Assembly: GCA_003952965.2 (NCBI GenBank)
Contig: CM025849.1
Location: forward strand, 16,212,493-16,276,492
DNA: 64,000 nt
DNA from: Morella rubra
Lineage: Eukaryota > Streptophyta > Magnoliopsida > Fagales > Myricaceae
Direction of reading: 5' to 3'
Shown: positions 33,964-44,690 of the stretch, in pieces
How the letters are laid out: each line of letters starts with the position of its first letter
Numbering within the stretch: position 1 is the first letter of the stretch
Program-made: the position numbers and the translations under genes
The notes under the pieces: generated by a model
Databases searched by the model: none
Seen by the model: only the letters and a program-made list of their open reading frames with translations
Told to the model about the DNA's origin: nothing

Positions 33964-35300
33964 TATGCTATAGCGTATAGGATTTCAACAGAACTTCCGG
34001 TATCAATGAGTATTCTTTGAATGTTGTAGTTTCCTTTCTTGGCATCAATGACTAGGGCATTGTCGTGCAGATATTCGATTCCTGCCATATCTTTTGTTGT
34101 AAATGTGATGGGTTTTTCCTCATCAGACGCCGAGGTCCGCTGTTTATCTTTGCGACAAGTATTCGTCCTTACGTAGGTTTTCTTTGAAGATTTAGACGAT
34201 CCTCCTGCTGCGAAGCCTCCATAAATGACCCTGATTTCGCCTATAGCCCTGGTTGGGAGCGTCGTTCTTCCAGTCTTTCTCTTTGTCGTGGACTTCATTT
34301 TGATTTTTCCGTGGTCTCTTCGTTTCTTCGATAGGGTCTGAAGCGTTGTTCTCAGGTTCTTGGCTTTTCTGAAAGGTTCCCCTAGTCTGGTTGTAGTGAA
34401 TTGTCGTAGATGTCCTTGTTGGATGAAGGCTTCTATCTGTCTTTCAGATGTATGCATTCATCTGTATTGGCTATGATCGTTATGAAAGCGACAGAATTTC
34501 GGTCCTATTTTTCTGGGTCGGACTCATTTTTGGAGGCCATTGTATCTCGGTCGTTTCGATTTCCATGAGGATTTTTCCTGGAGGCATGTTGAGAGGTGTG
34601 AATTGCAATTGGATGTCTGCTCTTTGGTCCCCTTCTATTATGGGGATGCCTAGTGAGGTTCCTTCTTTTCTTCTTTTGGCAGATATTCCACTTTGATCGA
34701 CGACTTGTTGCTGGCGGGCAGTCATCATGTCTTCACATTCATATACTTTTGCGCTTTTTCCATGAATTCTCCGAAGGTTTCGGAGGTTTCTTTCCTAGGG
34801 AGAAAGAAAACCTTCCATCGGCCAAACCAGCTACAATGGCGGTGAGTACCACCTTGTCTTCTGGATCTTCCACATTAAGTTTTTTGGTTAAAACGCGCCA
34901 CATAGTCTCGCAGACTTTCGCCTTCCTTTTGTCGAGTGGAGAGGAGATGAATGGCTGTTTTTTTCTTTTTGCTAGCTATGAAATGGCTGACAAAGGCTTT
35001 ACTAGCTCTTTGAAGCTTGAGATGGAATTCGGTCTCAGTCTGCTAAACCATATGCGAGCCGATCCGGCCAGCGTTGTAGGGAACGCTTTGCATTTGATTG
35101 CGTCTTGGTGTCCAGCAAGTCCATCTGCGACGATAACCTTCCAAATGATCGAGTGGATCAGTTGCTCCCGTATACTTGTCAACACATACATGCATTTGGA
35201 GGGTAGTCCGGTTTCCAAATTTTTGGAGTAATGGGGATTCCACTTGGTGCATCATATTTTCCAAGAGACGATTGGTGGTTTATCCACCTTTTGTCTCATC
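33964..35300 (-). pseudogene. Gypsy gag and protease N-terminal part
   Basis: The minus strand from about 35260 reads TGATDPLDHLE..., then CKAFPTTLAGSARIWFSRLR and SSFKELVKAFVSHF, the Retrotrans_gag core. It continues through a basic linker (34457-34150) to ITFTTKDMAGIEYLHDNALV and YNIQRILIDTGSSVEILYAI. The last piece is the pepsin-like protease with its active-site D(T/N)GSS. The protease continues at 31805 after the nested solo LTR. Frameshifts occur in gag. Confidence 0.82.
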
Positions 35301-36074
35301 TTCCTAACTCTGCTAGGACTTCTTCTAGCTTGCATTGACTTTCGGTTCCTTCATTCCAGTGGTGGGGAGTGGGAGCCTCTTTCGTAATGTGGTATGAACT
35401 TCTTCGTCGCATCTCCTCTAGGTTGATGCTTCCCCCCGTTGCTTGTCATTATGATTCAGTTTTGGGTTGGTGACAGTTCGAGACTCACTACGTGCGTTGT
35501 CATCCACTTTTTTGATTCTTATCAAAGGGGGCTTCGGAATGGTTCCGATTATTTCCTCCAACCTTCCCCTTGCCTTTACTCTTGGTGTTCACCATAAACC
35601 TTTTATCACAAGAACTAAAGCGTTCCCACAAACGGCGCTAACTGACAAATCAGTTGATTTATAGGAAACACCTTGGAGTAAATGCGTCTCGATCTTCACG
35701 TAATTGATCATTTTGTAAAATAATAAAGATGACCTCGGAAACCAGGGTAAGGCACCTCCGATGCTAAAGTCAGTACTTTTGTATATTAATCTCTCTATTT
35801 AATTTCTCCATAATTACTTACCTTTCTTCTTCATGGTACTTTGCTTTTATAGTCTTTTTCTCACGTCCTTGCCTTTCCCTTTTTCAAGAGACTTTGATCC
35901 CTCACTGCATCGTGTCACAGGGTGCATTCTTTCTAACATGTCTCCATAGTGGGCGGTTTAGGCTTTTGTCGTGGGGAACGTTGGGATCGTGAGAATGCTA
36001 CAAGTTACAAGTTGGCTTATAATTGTTTATGACACGTGTCTTGGATTTTCTTTGTTTTGGGCTTGGTGTGATAC
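35301..36074. other. Probable untranslated/LTR region of the gypsy element
   Basis: No coding signal. Near 35710-35770 gatgacctcggaaaccaggg and ctccgatgctaaagtcagta resemble conserved non-coding sequence of Tat-type elements. LTR ends could not be fixed. Confidence 0.45.
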
Positions 36075-36230
36075 GGGCCTATCAATTGAGCCTTAAAGAG
36101 GTAAGACTGATCAGTGCTTTTAGTATTTCAAGTTTAACAATACAACTTGAAAAGAATGGTTACCACAGCCACAGGCAACACAAGGGAGGGAGACCAAAGA
36201 GAATCACGCCATGGAATAGCTAGCGACGCA
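36075..36230. repeat. Direct repeat flanking the LINE/MULE cluster, left copy
   Basis: Matches 38000-38155: caattgagccttaaa, gactgatcagt, ggcaacacaagggagggaga and ccatggaatagctagcg occur in the same order. Divergence is moderate. It may mark a duplication around the 1.8 kb between. Confidence 0.8.
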
Positions 36231-36239
36231 AACAAGTTA

Positions 36240-36330
36240 AATCCATGCTGCTAGATCATCCCCGTCAAACCTAGAAAACTCCAGTTTTAAGGGTTTAATT
36301 TGTGGGCATCCGTTAAAACTATAAGTTCCA
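36240..36330 (-). pseudogene. Small gypsy gag fragment
   Basis: The minus strand reads PQIKPLKLEFSRFDGDDLAA, the start of a chromovirus-type gag core (KLEFPRFDGxDPxGW). Only some 30 residues are recognisable. The region from 36331 to 36640 has no clear coding signal. Confidence 0.5.
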
Positions 36331-36639
36331 TCATCCTGGACCCATTGGTTCTGATGTACTCCAAATTCTTCTACTATCTTACCCTCCTATATTGAGATAG
36401 TTTTTAGAGTTTTAGTGAGGCTCTAGCTCCTCGATTTATATTCTGTACAGCTCCCTCCCCCACCCTCCACCACCAAGTCATCGCTATCTGCAAACACCAA
36501 CACCTGGTAACCCCCATAAATGAGACTACCATCCATCATCCACCGACCGAAATCTTACCAAATCTCTGCCCAAAGATTTCAAATTACAGCCATGATTCCT
36601 CCCATTATCCTCCTACCCTCAATTAACTAAAACATGGAC

Positions 36640-37055
36640 CGAATGCACCTCCTTTTCCCTTAGGGCTTGCTACTTTTTGCAAGGGCAACCTCACCAAGGA
36701 TGCTATGACCATCTAGATCAAGTGTTTGGAAAAATATACACAATGTCCGGGACAAAAAATGAATAGAGATAAGTCATTGATCCATTTCAACAAGAACTTT
36801 GTGGGTCAACAAATTTCACCCATTTGCAAATTATGAATTTAAATAGATTACTAGCAAAAGCCAAAGATCTTGGCCTGCCATTAATGATGCCAAGATCCAA
36901 AGCACAAGCAATGGAGGAATTGAAAAAGAAGCACTTCAAGAAGATAATGGGGTGGAAGGCGAAGCTACTCTCTCAAGCAAGACGAACTATCATGATCAAG
37001 GTGATGGCAGCCACAATACCGACCTACCCACCCAGTTTTTGGTGGGGGTTTCACC
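36640..37055 (+). pseudogene. L1-type LINE reverse transcriptase fragment
   Basis: Plus-strand frames give CPGQKMNRDKSLIHFNKNF (36747-36803), then LGLPLMMPRSKAQAMEELKK and MGWKAKLLSQARRTIMIKVM (36869-37020). This is the conserved region behind the LINE RT palm in plant L1 elements (YLGLPL...WK...LS.AGR..LIK.V..AIP.Y). One frame change near 36815. Both ends of the LINE are missing; MULE-like sequence begins at about 37065. Confidence 0.8.
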
Positions 37056-37064
37056 CAAAAAATA

Positions 37065-37540
37065 AGAAAAATGGGATAAATACACTTTGCACCTAAATCT
37101 ATTAAATTTGTCACATTGTGACCACCAACTATTGATTCCAAATATTTTGCACCATTTGTTAAAATTTTTAGGCATTAATTACGCTTTGCACCCACGTGGT
37201 TTAGAGTTTTGACACTTTGCACCCCGTTCTTTTAATTTTGTGACATTTCATCCAAGTGGTTTGGACTTCCTTTGATTTGTACCCTGCTGACTATTCATTC
37301 ATTATTTCGAACGAAAAAATCAATCATGTATTTTGCAAGTGGCTCATTTGCCCATTTTGCCCCGATATTAAAAAATAGTCAATTACACTTTGCACCTACA
37401 TGGTTTGGGAAGTCTGACACTTTGCACCCACGTGTTTTACTCGTGGTTGATTTTTCCATTCAAGATAACGGATAAATTGACAAGAGGATGCAAAGTGTCA
37501 AGACCCCTAGACTACGTGGGTGCGAAGTGTAATTAATCTA
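37065..37540. mobile_element. Nested Mutator-like (MULE/MITE) termini
   Basis: The inner pair is 37379-37434 (aattacactttgcacctaca...) against 37487-37535 inverted (...gggtgcgaagtgtaatta), over about 45 bases. Further left-type ends lie at 37071-37095 and 37185-37236, all with cactttgcacc. There is no coding content. It reads as one short MITE inside another. Confidence 0.7.
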
Positions 37541-38446
37541 ATTGTTGGTTAATTTGAATGAATATATATATATATATAATATATGTAGCAAAAAAGAAAA
37601 AGCGTCTGCGTAGCTGTTTTGATAGTGGCCTCTTCACCGTTCGATGATAGCTAGACAGTAACGACATTTTGCTAAGCGTGGAACTTTGGTTGTTTCTTTT
37701 TTATTCTTTAAAGCTTCTGTGGGAGAAACAACTAACTCCACAGTCACTTCGACTCATTAGCCAGGAACAGCTTCTTGATTTAACTTTACCCGCAATAAGT
37801 AATAAATTATTATCTTGTCCGATCCCTAATCCGAGTTACACGGTACAATTTAAAAAAAAAATAGACAAAATATGTGGATCATATTGTAGGATTTACAATA
37901 CTTTATGGATGTAAAATCCACATATATATTGTGTCTATCTATCTCTAAATAACAAGGTGCAATTAGAAAAAAGAATTGTAAACAATCTTGATATGATCCA
38001 TAAGCAATTGAGCCTTAAAAGAGGTAGGACTGATCAGTACTTTCAGTATTTCGAGTTTAACAATACGAAAAGACTGGCTGCCAAAGCCTCAGGCAACACA
38101 AGGGAGGGAGACCGGAGAGAATCAAGCCATGGAATAGCTAGCGCGCGGAATATGTAATTCATCTTAAATTGATCGCAGACTCAGTGATCATCATCCGTCA
38201 CAAAATCTGACCCATAATTATGTCCCATATACATTTGACTAAATTAGCAAGTACATTCACCCTGACAGCTTATTTAAACTTTCTTAAAAAAGTCCTAAAT
38301 TAAACCAAAATAAACAAATAAGGACATCCTGTGCTCACTGCTCGGGATGGTATATGTGAAATCATAGCAAGTGCAGAAAAACATTAAAAGGTTCTTTTAT
38401 TGATTGGAAACGCGACAGCCTAAGGCGTAGAAACCGCGTTCGTTAA
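37541..38446. other. 3' flank of DUF247 gene; includes (AT)n and right copy of direct repeat
   Basis: An (AT)n run lies near 37561-37580, and the right copy of the direct repeat is at 38000-38155. No other gene was seen. The DUF247 transcript should end in the right part of this stretch; no single poly(A) signal stands out. Confidence 0.45.
38000..38155. repeat. Direct repeat, right copy
   Basis: Counterpart of 36075-36230. It lies about 290 bp past the stop codon of the DUF247 gene, so the repeat may derive from the gene's 3' flank. Confidence 0.8.
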
Positions 38447-39940
38447 TTAAATAGCGGCTCTGATATAAAGAAAACCGCAAACGCCATGGAATAAGCTTCG
38501 TGTAAATTTCTTGCAGAAATCGTCGCAGGAGCCTGCGCGAGGGAAGATAGTGAACCAAACCTGAATGAGATCTAGAGCAAAGAAGACTGCGCCAGACAAT
38601 GTAATGAGCTTCCAGGGTCTCCACCTTTTCATAAAGTAATATTGAATCTGGCGCTTGACGCTGTTATATATTTCGAGGTTAGGCACCAAGTCGGTGGCTA
38701 TCTCGTCGAAGAGCTCAACCACTTTTTCATCCCTGTCAAGGAAGTTGTGAAGTACTTTGGCCTTCCTTAACTCCTTAACGTCCTGGGCTTCATCGATGAG
38801 AGAACGGAGGAAGGATATGTAACTGGTGACGCCAAAGTCATTGTCAAAATCCGAGCACATTTCGTAGGCTATCAAGTTCATGAACTTGGGCCCCGTTAAA
38901 TCATCCACAACAATTGGAGGAAGCCAAAGGTATCCCGGGTAGAGATTGAATGCTTTAGTAAAATATATATTTCTCAAGTGACTTTCGTTACCAGAACGCT
39001 TCATTTGGATTCCTTCCGCTCTAAGCTCCTGAACGTTCCAATAAGATTGCCAATCATGGTCGACCTTGTCTTTGATCTTTGAAGAGAATTTATGATCTCT
39101 TTTGGGTGCGTCACCCAACATCCTGGTCCTAAGAAGGTCGAGAAGATGGATCGGCTCTGATCCTTTGGATGTTTGTATACTTCTTTCCAGCGAACCAGCA
39201 CTTCCTTCTTTTGCTTGCTGACCCCCTCCAACCTCAATCTGCGGTTGAATGAAACTCTCAATGGACATTCTGAACGACTTTTCCTCCTTGCTCAACCCCA
39301 TCAAGCAATCGAGGAGACGATAGGGAATTTGGTTCTCCAGCAAGAACAAGTCCTGTTGAACGAAGACTGCACTGTCCCTTTTTATTTTCAACTCTTTGAA
39401 CTTGTCGTTAACGGCGCAGTATATGAATTGTAGGATCGCGCAGCCGTCAATGAACAACATCCGGGCGAGCTGCTCATCATCGTAGTCCTTCGTCACCTCA
39501 TCCTCAAAGCATTCCCTCAGTTGCTTGATTTCCATCACAATCTCCTTGTATAGGGCTTCTATAGGCTTGCCGCTACTCTCGACAAACAGTACTGCCAGTC
39601 TAAGCTTGCACTTCTCTGCCAGCTGGTATTTTTCCTTACCATGATGGATGGGACCCAGTGACATCACTGTTGGCTCAAAGTACTTCTCGAAATAATTTTT
39701 TTTATCTCGCAGTAAGGGCCCTACCTTCTGTATTTTTGATTTTACGACACTTTGGGATTGATCCTCTGTGTTTTCTGCTACCTCCTCCATTGGGGTCCTG
39801 GCCTTCATTAGCGTTTGGAACCATTCCTCCCTGGTAGTGGTAAGGGCGCGAGCTCGATCGTTACGGCTGCTTCTTTCACCGACTTCTGTTTTGACAACCT
39901 TGCGCCGATTCGCCTCCTCCGTGTGAGCACCAATCTCCAT
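38447..39940 (-). CDS. DUF247 domain protein, 497 aa, single exon, intact
   Basis: Plant-specific membrane-anchored family (PF03140). Family members include the candidate self-incompatibility determinants at the grass S and Z loci; most have no known biochemical role. ATG at 39940 and one uninterrupted frame. An N-terminal basic/Glu-rich region (1-70) precedes the domain. The family hallmark is at about 75-110: KVGPLLRDKKNYFEKYFEP then MSLGPIHHGKEKYQLAEKCK. DGCAILQFIY and QQDLFLLENQIPYRLL (about 165-215) are conserved core motifs, as is LYPGYLWLPPIVVDD with the NLIAYEM segment (about 330-365). One hydrophobic helix near 440-465 (WKLITLSGAVFFALDLIQVW) fits the usual C-terminal anchor. Usual family length is 400-550. 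No lesion seen; it is the only intact host gene in the window. Confidence 0.93.
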   Translation of the reverse strand: MEIGAHTEEANRRKVVKTEVGERSSRNDRARALTTTREEWFQTLMKARTPMEEVAENTEDQSQSVVKSKIQKVGPLLRDKKNYFEKYFEPTVMSLGPIHHGKEKYQLAEKCKLRLAVLFVESSGKPIEALYKEIVMEIKQLRECFEDEVTKDYDDEQLARMLFIDGCAILQFIYCAVNDKFKELKIKRDSAVFVQQDLFLLENQIPYRLLDCLMGLSKEEKSFRMSIESFIQPQIEVGGGQQAKEGSAGSLERSIQTSKGSEPIHLLDLLRTRMLGDAPKRDHKFSSKIKDKVDHDWQSYWNVQELRAEGIQMKRSGNESHLRNIYFTKAFNLYPGYLWLPPIVVDDLTGPKFMNLIAYEMCSDFDNDFGVTSYISFLRSLIDEAQDVKELRKAKVLHNFLDRDEKVVELFDEIATDLVPNLEIYNSVKRQIQYYFMKRWRPWKLITLSGAVFFALDLIQVWFTIFPRAGSCDDFCKKFTRSLFHGVCGFLYIRAAI

Positions 39941-40065
39941 TAATGCGAGTTAATTTGCAGTGCACTCACCAAGGTGGCAAGAAAAAAAACAAAAAATTGC
40001 ACCTAACAAGACAATTCGTGTGAAACTTTAGCTTTAGCGATCTGTGACTCTTGTTTTATTAGAAC

Positions 40066-40078
40066 ATCTATATAGGTA
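40066..40078 (-). promoter_or_regulatory. Possible TATA box of DUF247 gene
   Basis: The minus strand reads acctatatagatg about 130 bp before the ATG, a reasonable distance for a plant 5' leader. Other AT-rich candidates exist nearby. Confidence 0.4.
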
Positions 40079-40213
40079 GAGAAATAAATACACGCTTTTA
40101 TAAAAAGCAACCATGTAATTAATTAATGTGGTGCAGGAGAGATCTCTGGACTTGTAAAAAGGTTAAGGATTCGTTAAAGAAGTTCTTTGAAGTAGGTAAT
40201 TCGTTGAAGCAAG

Positions 40214-40305
40214 GCATTCTTTTCGTCTTCCTGTATTTCTTTATGTCCTTCCATATATAATACTAGGGTTTTCATTAAAAAAAAAAAAAAAAGCATTCTT
40301 TTCGT
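40214..40305 (+). mobile_element. 66-bp poly(A) retroposed insert with 13-bp target duplication
   Basis: Exact direct repeats gcattcttttcgt at 40214-40226 and 40293-40305 flank 66 bp. The insert ends in 16 A residues and carries ctagggttttcatt just before the tail. This is the signature of LINE-machinery insertion of a 5'-truncated LINE or SINE. Confidence 0.85.
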
Positions 40306-40361
40306 AAACTATGCAATGAAGTATTCTAAAGCGTAAAACTCTAGTATATATACATATATAT

Positions 40362-40396
40362 TTTTTTTCTTTTTGCTTTTTGCTTTTTGCTTTTTC
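40362..40396. repeat. Short (TTTTTGC)n microsatellite
   Basis: The sequence ctttttgctttttgc is repeated about four times within a T-rich run. Confidence 0.7.
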
Positions 40397-41300
40397 CTCC
40401 ACGAAGCTACACCCAACAGATTTTAACAGGAATGAAAGATTAGAGATACTATGGACCAGCTAACTAAGTCTATTTGGATGTTTTGGTAATTACCTCTTCA
40501 CCTTTTGATGCTAGGAATATATTAAGGCTATGTTTATTTTGTTATAATTTCATTTATAAAAAGTATTTTACTCACTTTTAAATGTTGGGAGACTCTCATA
40601 AAGTAAGGTCAATCGAATTGAGATTCGGTCCACATGAAAATAAAAGCTGTCTTCCCATAAAACATCTTCTCCTAAAAAATTCGTAATTTTGTTTCAAAAA
40701 TCATCCAACACTCATCCACCTAAATAATGTCTCGTCCCTGAAACATAAGGCTTCTTTCATTTTGTCTAAGACTTTACTCTTAAAAAAAATCCAAATAACG
40801 TATTATTCTATGTATTTTATTTCTTGAAAAAATAATTTACTTTTTCTTAAAAAATGAATTTTTGAACAATCATTTAATTTTTGAAAAATATTTTTTTATT
40901 TGACTAATAATACCGTTGTTGCATATGTTATTTTTAATTCATTTCAAATCGATATTAAAAATCAAGTTTATTGATCAGATTACAAAATGATGTATTAAAT
41001 ATTAAAAAAAATATGCTTTTCAAAAATATGCATGTTTTAAGATAGCAACCAAATATTGAACTAAATTATTTTACTAAAATAAAATTTACTTAAAATTACT
41101 TTATATTATAAATAGCTTTAGGTAGAAATAATGAGCTAAAGACTTTTTTATTATTATTATTTATTCAATTCATCTTCCGCTTACCCCAAAAAAAGAAAAA
41201 AATACATCTTCCAATATAAATAATTTTTGTGGGCCGTACTTTCATTGCGGGAAACACCTGTGTAATTGAATTAAAGTAATTCCATTTGCTATCTCCTTTG
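40397..41300. other. AT-rich intergenic, no gene seen
   Basis: Long A/T runs and no recognisable coding sequence or terminal repeats. Confidence 0.5.
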
Positions 41301-41307
41301 TACTCAT

Positions 41308-41884
41308 AGGCGAAACCAGCCAGGGGCAGTGGGGGGCCACCACCCCAGTTTGTTCTTTCAAACATCAATTTTTTATGTGTTTTGCTTGCCCAACCCCAGC
41401 CCGCCCCCTTGCGAATTATGAATTTGGTTAATAATTTGTGAATTTGTGAATAATTAGGACTTTAATAATGATTGTGAATTTTTAGATTGAATTAGTTAAT
41501 GAACTTTGTTTTGTTTAGAGAATGTATAAGTTTTGATAAAAAAAAAATCAGCTAGTGTCCAGTTGTCTAATACTCCTAACATGTCTACTACTTCTAAAAT
41601 GAATATTAGTTCGAAAAGACCTTGTGTTTTGTTTAAACCAAATAAAACTATTGAAAATGAAATCATTTTTCAACATTTTCAAAAAATACAGACTTGTAAA
41701 ATCCAGTTGTCACTTCCCAATCTCAGCAAATAGTAGTGTATTTCAAAGATATTTAATGTTTTTAGTCCTAAATTTTCGATATTTTAGCTCTAAGACACTT
41801 TTTGCATTATTTAGGAAAAAAAAATTTTGTCATTTTGACTTAGGAGTTTACCCCCCTTTAAATTAGGTCCTGGTTCCTCCACTT
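41308..41884. mobile_element. Possible hAT-like non-autonomous element
   Basis: The left end taggcgaaaccagccagggg and the inverted right end agtggaggaaccaggacc are imperfect inverted repeats like the GGCGGAGCCAGG termini of plant hAT elements. Inside, a plus-strand frame (41533-41733) begins as hAT proteins often do, with KRPCVLFKPNKTIE, then stops. No target duplication was confirmed. Confidence 0.4.
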
Positions 41885-42190
41885 TCTGTACTTATTTCAG
41901 CAGTGTCGATACAATTAAGCTGATATTTTTATTTTGTTAGCAAACAAAAATGATCTTCATTGGATTCTTGGATTTTTCGACTACCCTAAAAATAAAAATA
42001 AAAAATTTTAAAAAAAGTACATAGAAAATGAAAAATATTTACTTTTTTACTGGCTTTAAAAAAAAAAGAAAAGAAAAAGGGATTTATGTAGGGGAGGGAT
42101 TGAACACTTGGACTGATTATATTTAGGGGTGTTCAGTGTGGGCCCAACACTGACCGGCCTATCTGAAACTGACCGGATTTGGTTAGCCCA
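41885..42190. other. Intergenic, no gene seen
   Basis: A-rich runs near 41990-42080; nothing recognised. Confidence 0.45.
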
Positions 42191-42500
42191 GATTACATTA
42201 TAATCTTTCCTTCCCAAGTAATGTTTGGGATTTAAATATATTATTTTAAAAAAAAATTACACTATATAATGGTAATGAGCCATACATTATGTTCCTTACA
42301 TTATAATCTTTCCTTCCCCAAGTAATTTTTAGGATTTAAATGTATTAAATAAATTAGTAAATATTTTACACTATATAAATGCAATTAGCCAATATGATTT
42401 TCCTTACATTATAATATTTCTATCCCACTAAATTACTTAGTAAATGTTTTTCACTATATAGATGTAATTAGCCATATAATTAGCCATATGATACAATATA
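42190..42500. repeat. About 105-bp tandem repeat, three copies
   Basis: Units begin ttacattataatctttcc near 42195, 42299 and 42406, and each continues through actatataaatg-type and attagcc phrases. Units diverge by small indels. Confidence 0.8.
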
Positions 42501-42779
42501 TACAATATATACTATTTTTCAATTAAGAGTACTAAACTATAACATACTTTGCTCGTATTCAATATAAAAGTCATGTCCACATTATATCACTAAGTCGCCA
42601 TAATATCATAAAAAAGCATGGGGATATATAATATCCCAAAATGTGGCATAAGAAAATACCAAAACATCTCGTCAAATGTTCATAACAAAAAACAATAAAA
42701 CATACCAAAACATCTTGACGGATGTTCATAATGTAAAGAACACAATAAACTAAACATGATGAAGAATCAAGTATCCCAA

Positions 42780-43735
42780 TCCCTCCTTAGCTAACTAATC
42801 TGCTCCTCAATCTTCTTAAATCGTATGTCCATCAACGCCTACATCTCGTCTAAGAGCGTATCCATCCATGGAAGACGCACAACCTACCTCAAGGAGCTCT
42901 CAACAACCTCTTGTGAAGATCATCTACCTCGTCGTGCGGGATGCTTACCCGGTGTCGGTGCGTTGCCCATAGTGTTCTCATTTGTATCAAAATCTCCAAC
43001 TACATGTGCTTCTGCTTGAGGAAGATGGGCTACACGATGACTCATGGTACTGATATTGACCCGATTGGAGATCGCCTCTTCTCATCCAGCATAATAACAA
43101 TACTGGCAACTATCAACATGCATGAAATTAACAAGCCATATGGGAGACCATCTCATTTAGACTCAGACCGGGCATCTCGAATAATGTGTCGAAGTATAAG
43201 AGCAGGGAAGTCGATTGGGGTCCGACAAGCAACTAGAAGTAGAAAGAATCCGCTCTCAAATTTGAAGTCAATCCTGTGATGTCACAGCACCACGTCCCAA
43301 ACCACAATCAAATGGAGAATCTGGAAGAATGACGTGAGATCCCCATGATAGATCAATGTAGCTAAAAGTATCAGATCTCGGCCCGTCAATTCTTTATACA
43401 AATATGCAACGGTCAAGTCAAACGAAGGGCCAATAGTTGGGTATGCTGGCACCTGTGGTCGCCAAACTCCAATAAATTGGGCAATCAGATTACCCGAGAG
43501 TATGAAAATGACTCCCCTCAACTGGATAGTCAACTCCTCAACATTAGGATCAAAAGTGACGACTTGTGTATAGAATTCATGCACAAGATCGATGTACACA
43601 TCACCAATTGATTCCAGAAAGTGACCCCACCCCTTCTTCTCAAAAATAGACGTTATATTGTGACCTTCATACCCTAGTAACTCAAAATCTCTCAAGCAAA
43701 CAACTCGTTCAATAACCACTGGTCTTTTGTAAATA
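42780..43735 (-). pseudogene. Transposase_32-like 'putative plant transposon protein' ORF
   Basis: The minus strand from about 43735 reads KRPVVIERVVCLRDFELLGY, FEKKGWGHFLESIGDVYIDL and VHEFYTQVV (43719-43560), the signature of the plant family PF20167: RPV..ER...L, GW..F, (V)REFY. It continues through LTIQLRGVIF and DLILLATLIYHG to a stop at 43282. The remainder (GFFLLLVACRTPIDFPALIL and KWDGLPYGLLISCMLIVAS) continues in another frame to about 43000. The role of this family is unknown; its members sit in retroelement and transposon bodies. No ATG is clear at the 5' side. Confidence 0.65.
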
Positions 43736-43845
43736 AGTACTCAATGCTCATCTGCAGTCAACATGCGCATGGTAGGTTGAGTCGCCTGTGGAGATTAGGT
43801 GCCACCATGTCTTATTGGTGCCATTTTAAAAGTTGCAAAACAATT

Positions 43846-44455
43846 GAAGAAAAATAACGTTTTAATTTGGTTCAAAATGAAATGCTTATCTAAAAACAAT
43901 ATAAAGGCAATATAATTTATTTTAAAACTTTAGAAATATATTAATATAAAATATGCATACTAAATAAATATTTAAATCATATTTTTCTAACAAATAATTA
44001 TTTCTAAAAAACAAGTATTATAAGTATTAAAGAAAGATTTACTTAAGCTAACCACAAATAATTAAAAATATTATAGATATTACCATTAATAATTACATTA
44101 AAATATATATATATATTATACTTGATAACAAAAACTTAACAGTGAATTATGAAGAAATATAACGTTTTAATTTGGTTCAAAATGAAATGCTTATCTAAAA
44201 ACAATATAAAGGCAATATCGTTTATTTTAAAACTTTAGATAATACATTAATATAAAATATACATACTAAATAAATATTTAAATTATATTTTTATGACAAA
44301 TAATTATTTCTAAAAAAACTGTATTACAAGTATTAAAGAAAGATTTACTTAAGCTAACCACAAATAATTAAAAATATTATAGATATTACCATTAATAATT
44401 ACATTAAAAATATATATATATTATACTTGATAACAAAAATTAACAGTGAATTATA
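43846..44455. repeat. Tandem duplication of about 306 bp, two copies
   Basis: 43846-44155 and 44158-44455 are near-identical. Both start aacgttttaatttggttc, share aaagaaagatttacttaag, and end at an (AT)n run plus aacagtgaattat. The high similarity suggests a recent event. Confidence 0.9.
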
Positions 44456-44514
44456 GTATACATTTCCTAAACTGACATGATCAAAAAAAAAAAATAACAC
44501 TAAACTGTAAAACT

Positions 44515-44690
44515 AAACTAAACTAAAGTAACACTAGAAACTAACAACAAAATTAAAATCAAACATGAACATAACAACAAAACTTAACATCTAAACTAAA
44601 CTAACAACTAAAACTAAAATCAAACACGAACTTTAACAACAAAACTTAACATCTAAACTAAACTAACAAATGAAACAAAAACGTAAACGC
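44515..44690. repeat. About 67-bp tandem repeat, roughly 2.5 copies
   Basis: The phrase aacaacaaaacttaacatct followed by aaactaaactaacaa recurs with small changes; it is strongly A/C-rich. Confidence 0.7.

Larger units (their letters stand above)
26901..36060 (-). mobile_element. Decayed Ty3/gypsy element, probably Tat lineage, with antisense ORF
   Basis: On the minus strand the order is gag (about 35300-34100), protease (34100-33964 and 31805-31500), RT start (31400-31031) and integrase C-terminus (31030-30590). A 38-bp repeat array and a long plus-strand coding region (27390-29850) follow. The gag-PR-RT-INT order is Ty3/gypsy; an extra antisense ORF between INT and the 3' LTR is known from Tat-type elements. 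Near 35715-35765 ctccgatgctaaagtcagta is a phrase common in plant Tat-type untranslated/LTR sequence. Two clear LTRs could not be aligned, so element limits are approximate. Confidence 0.65.
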
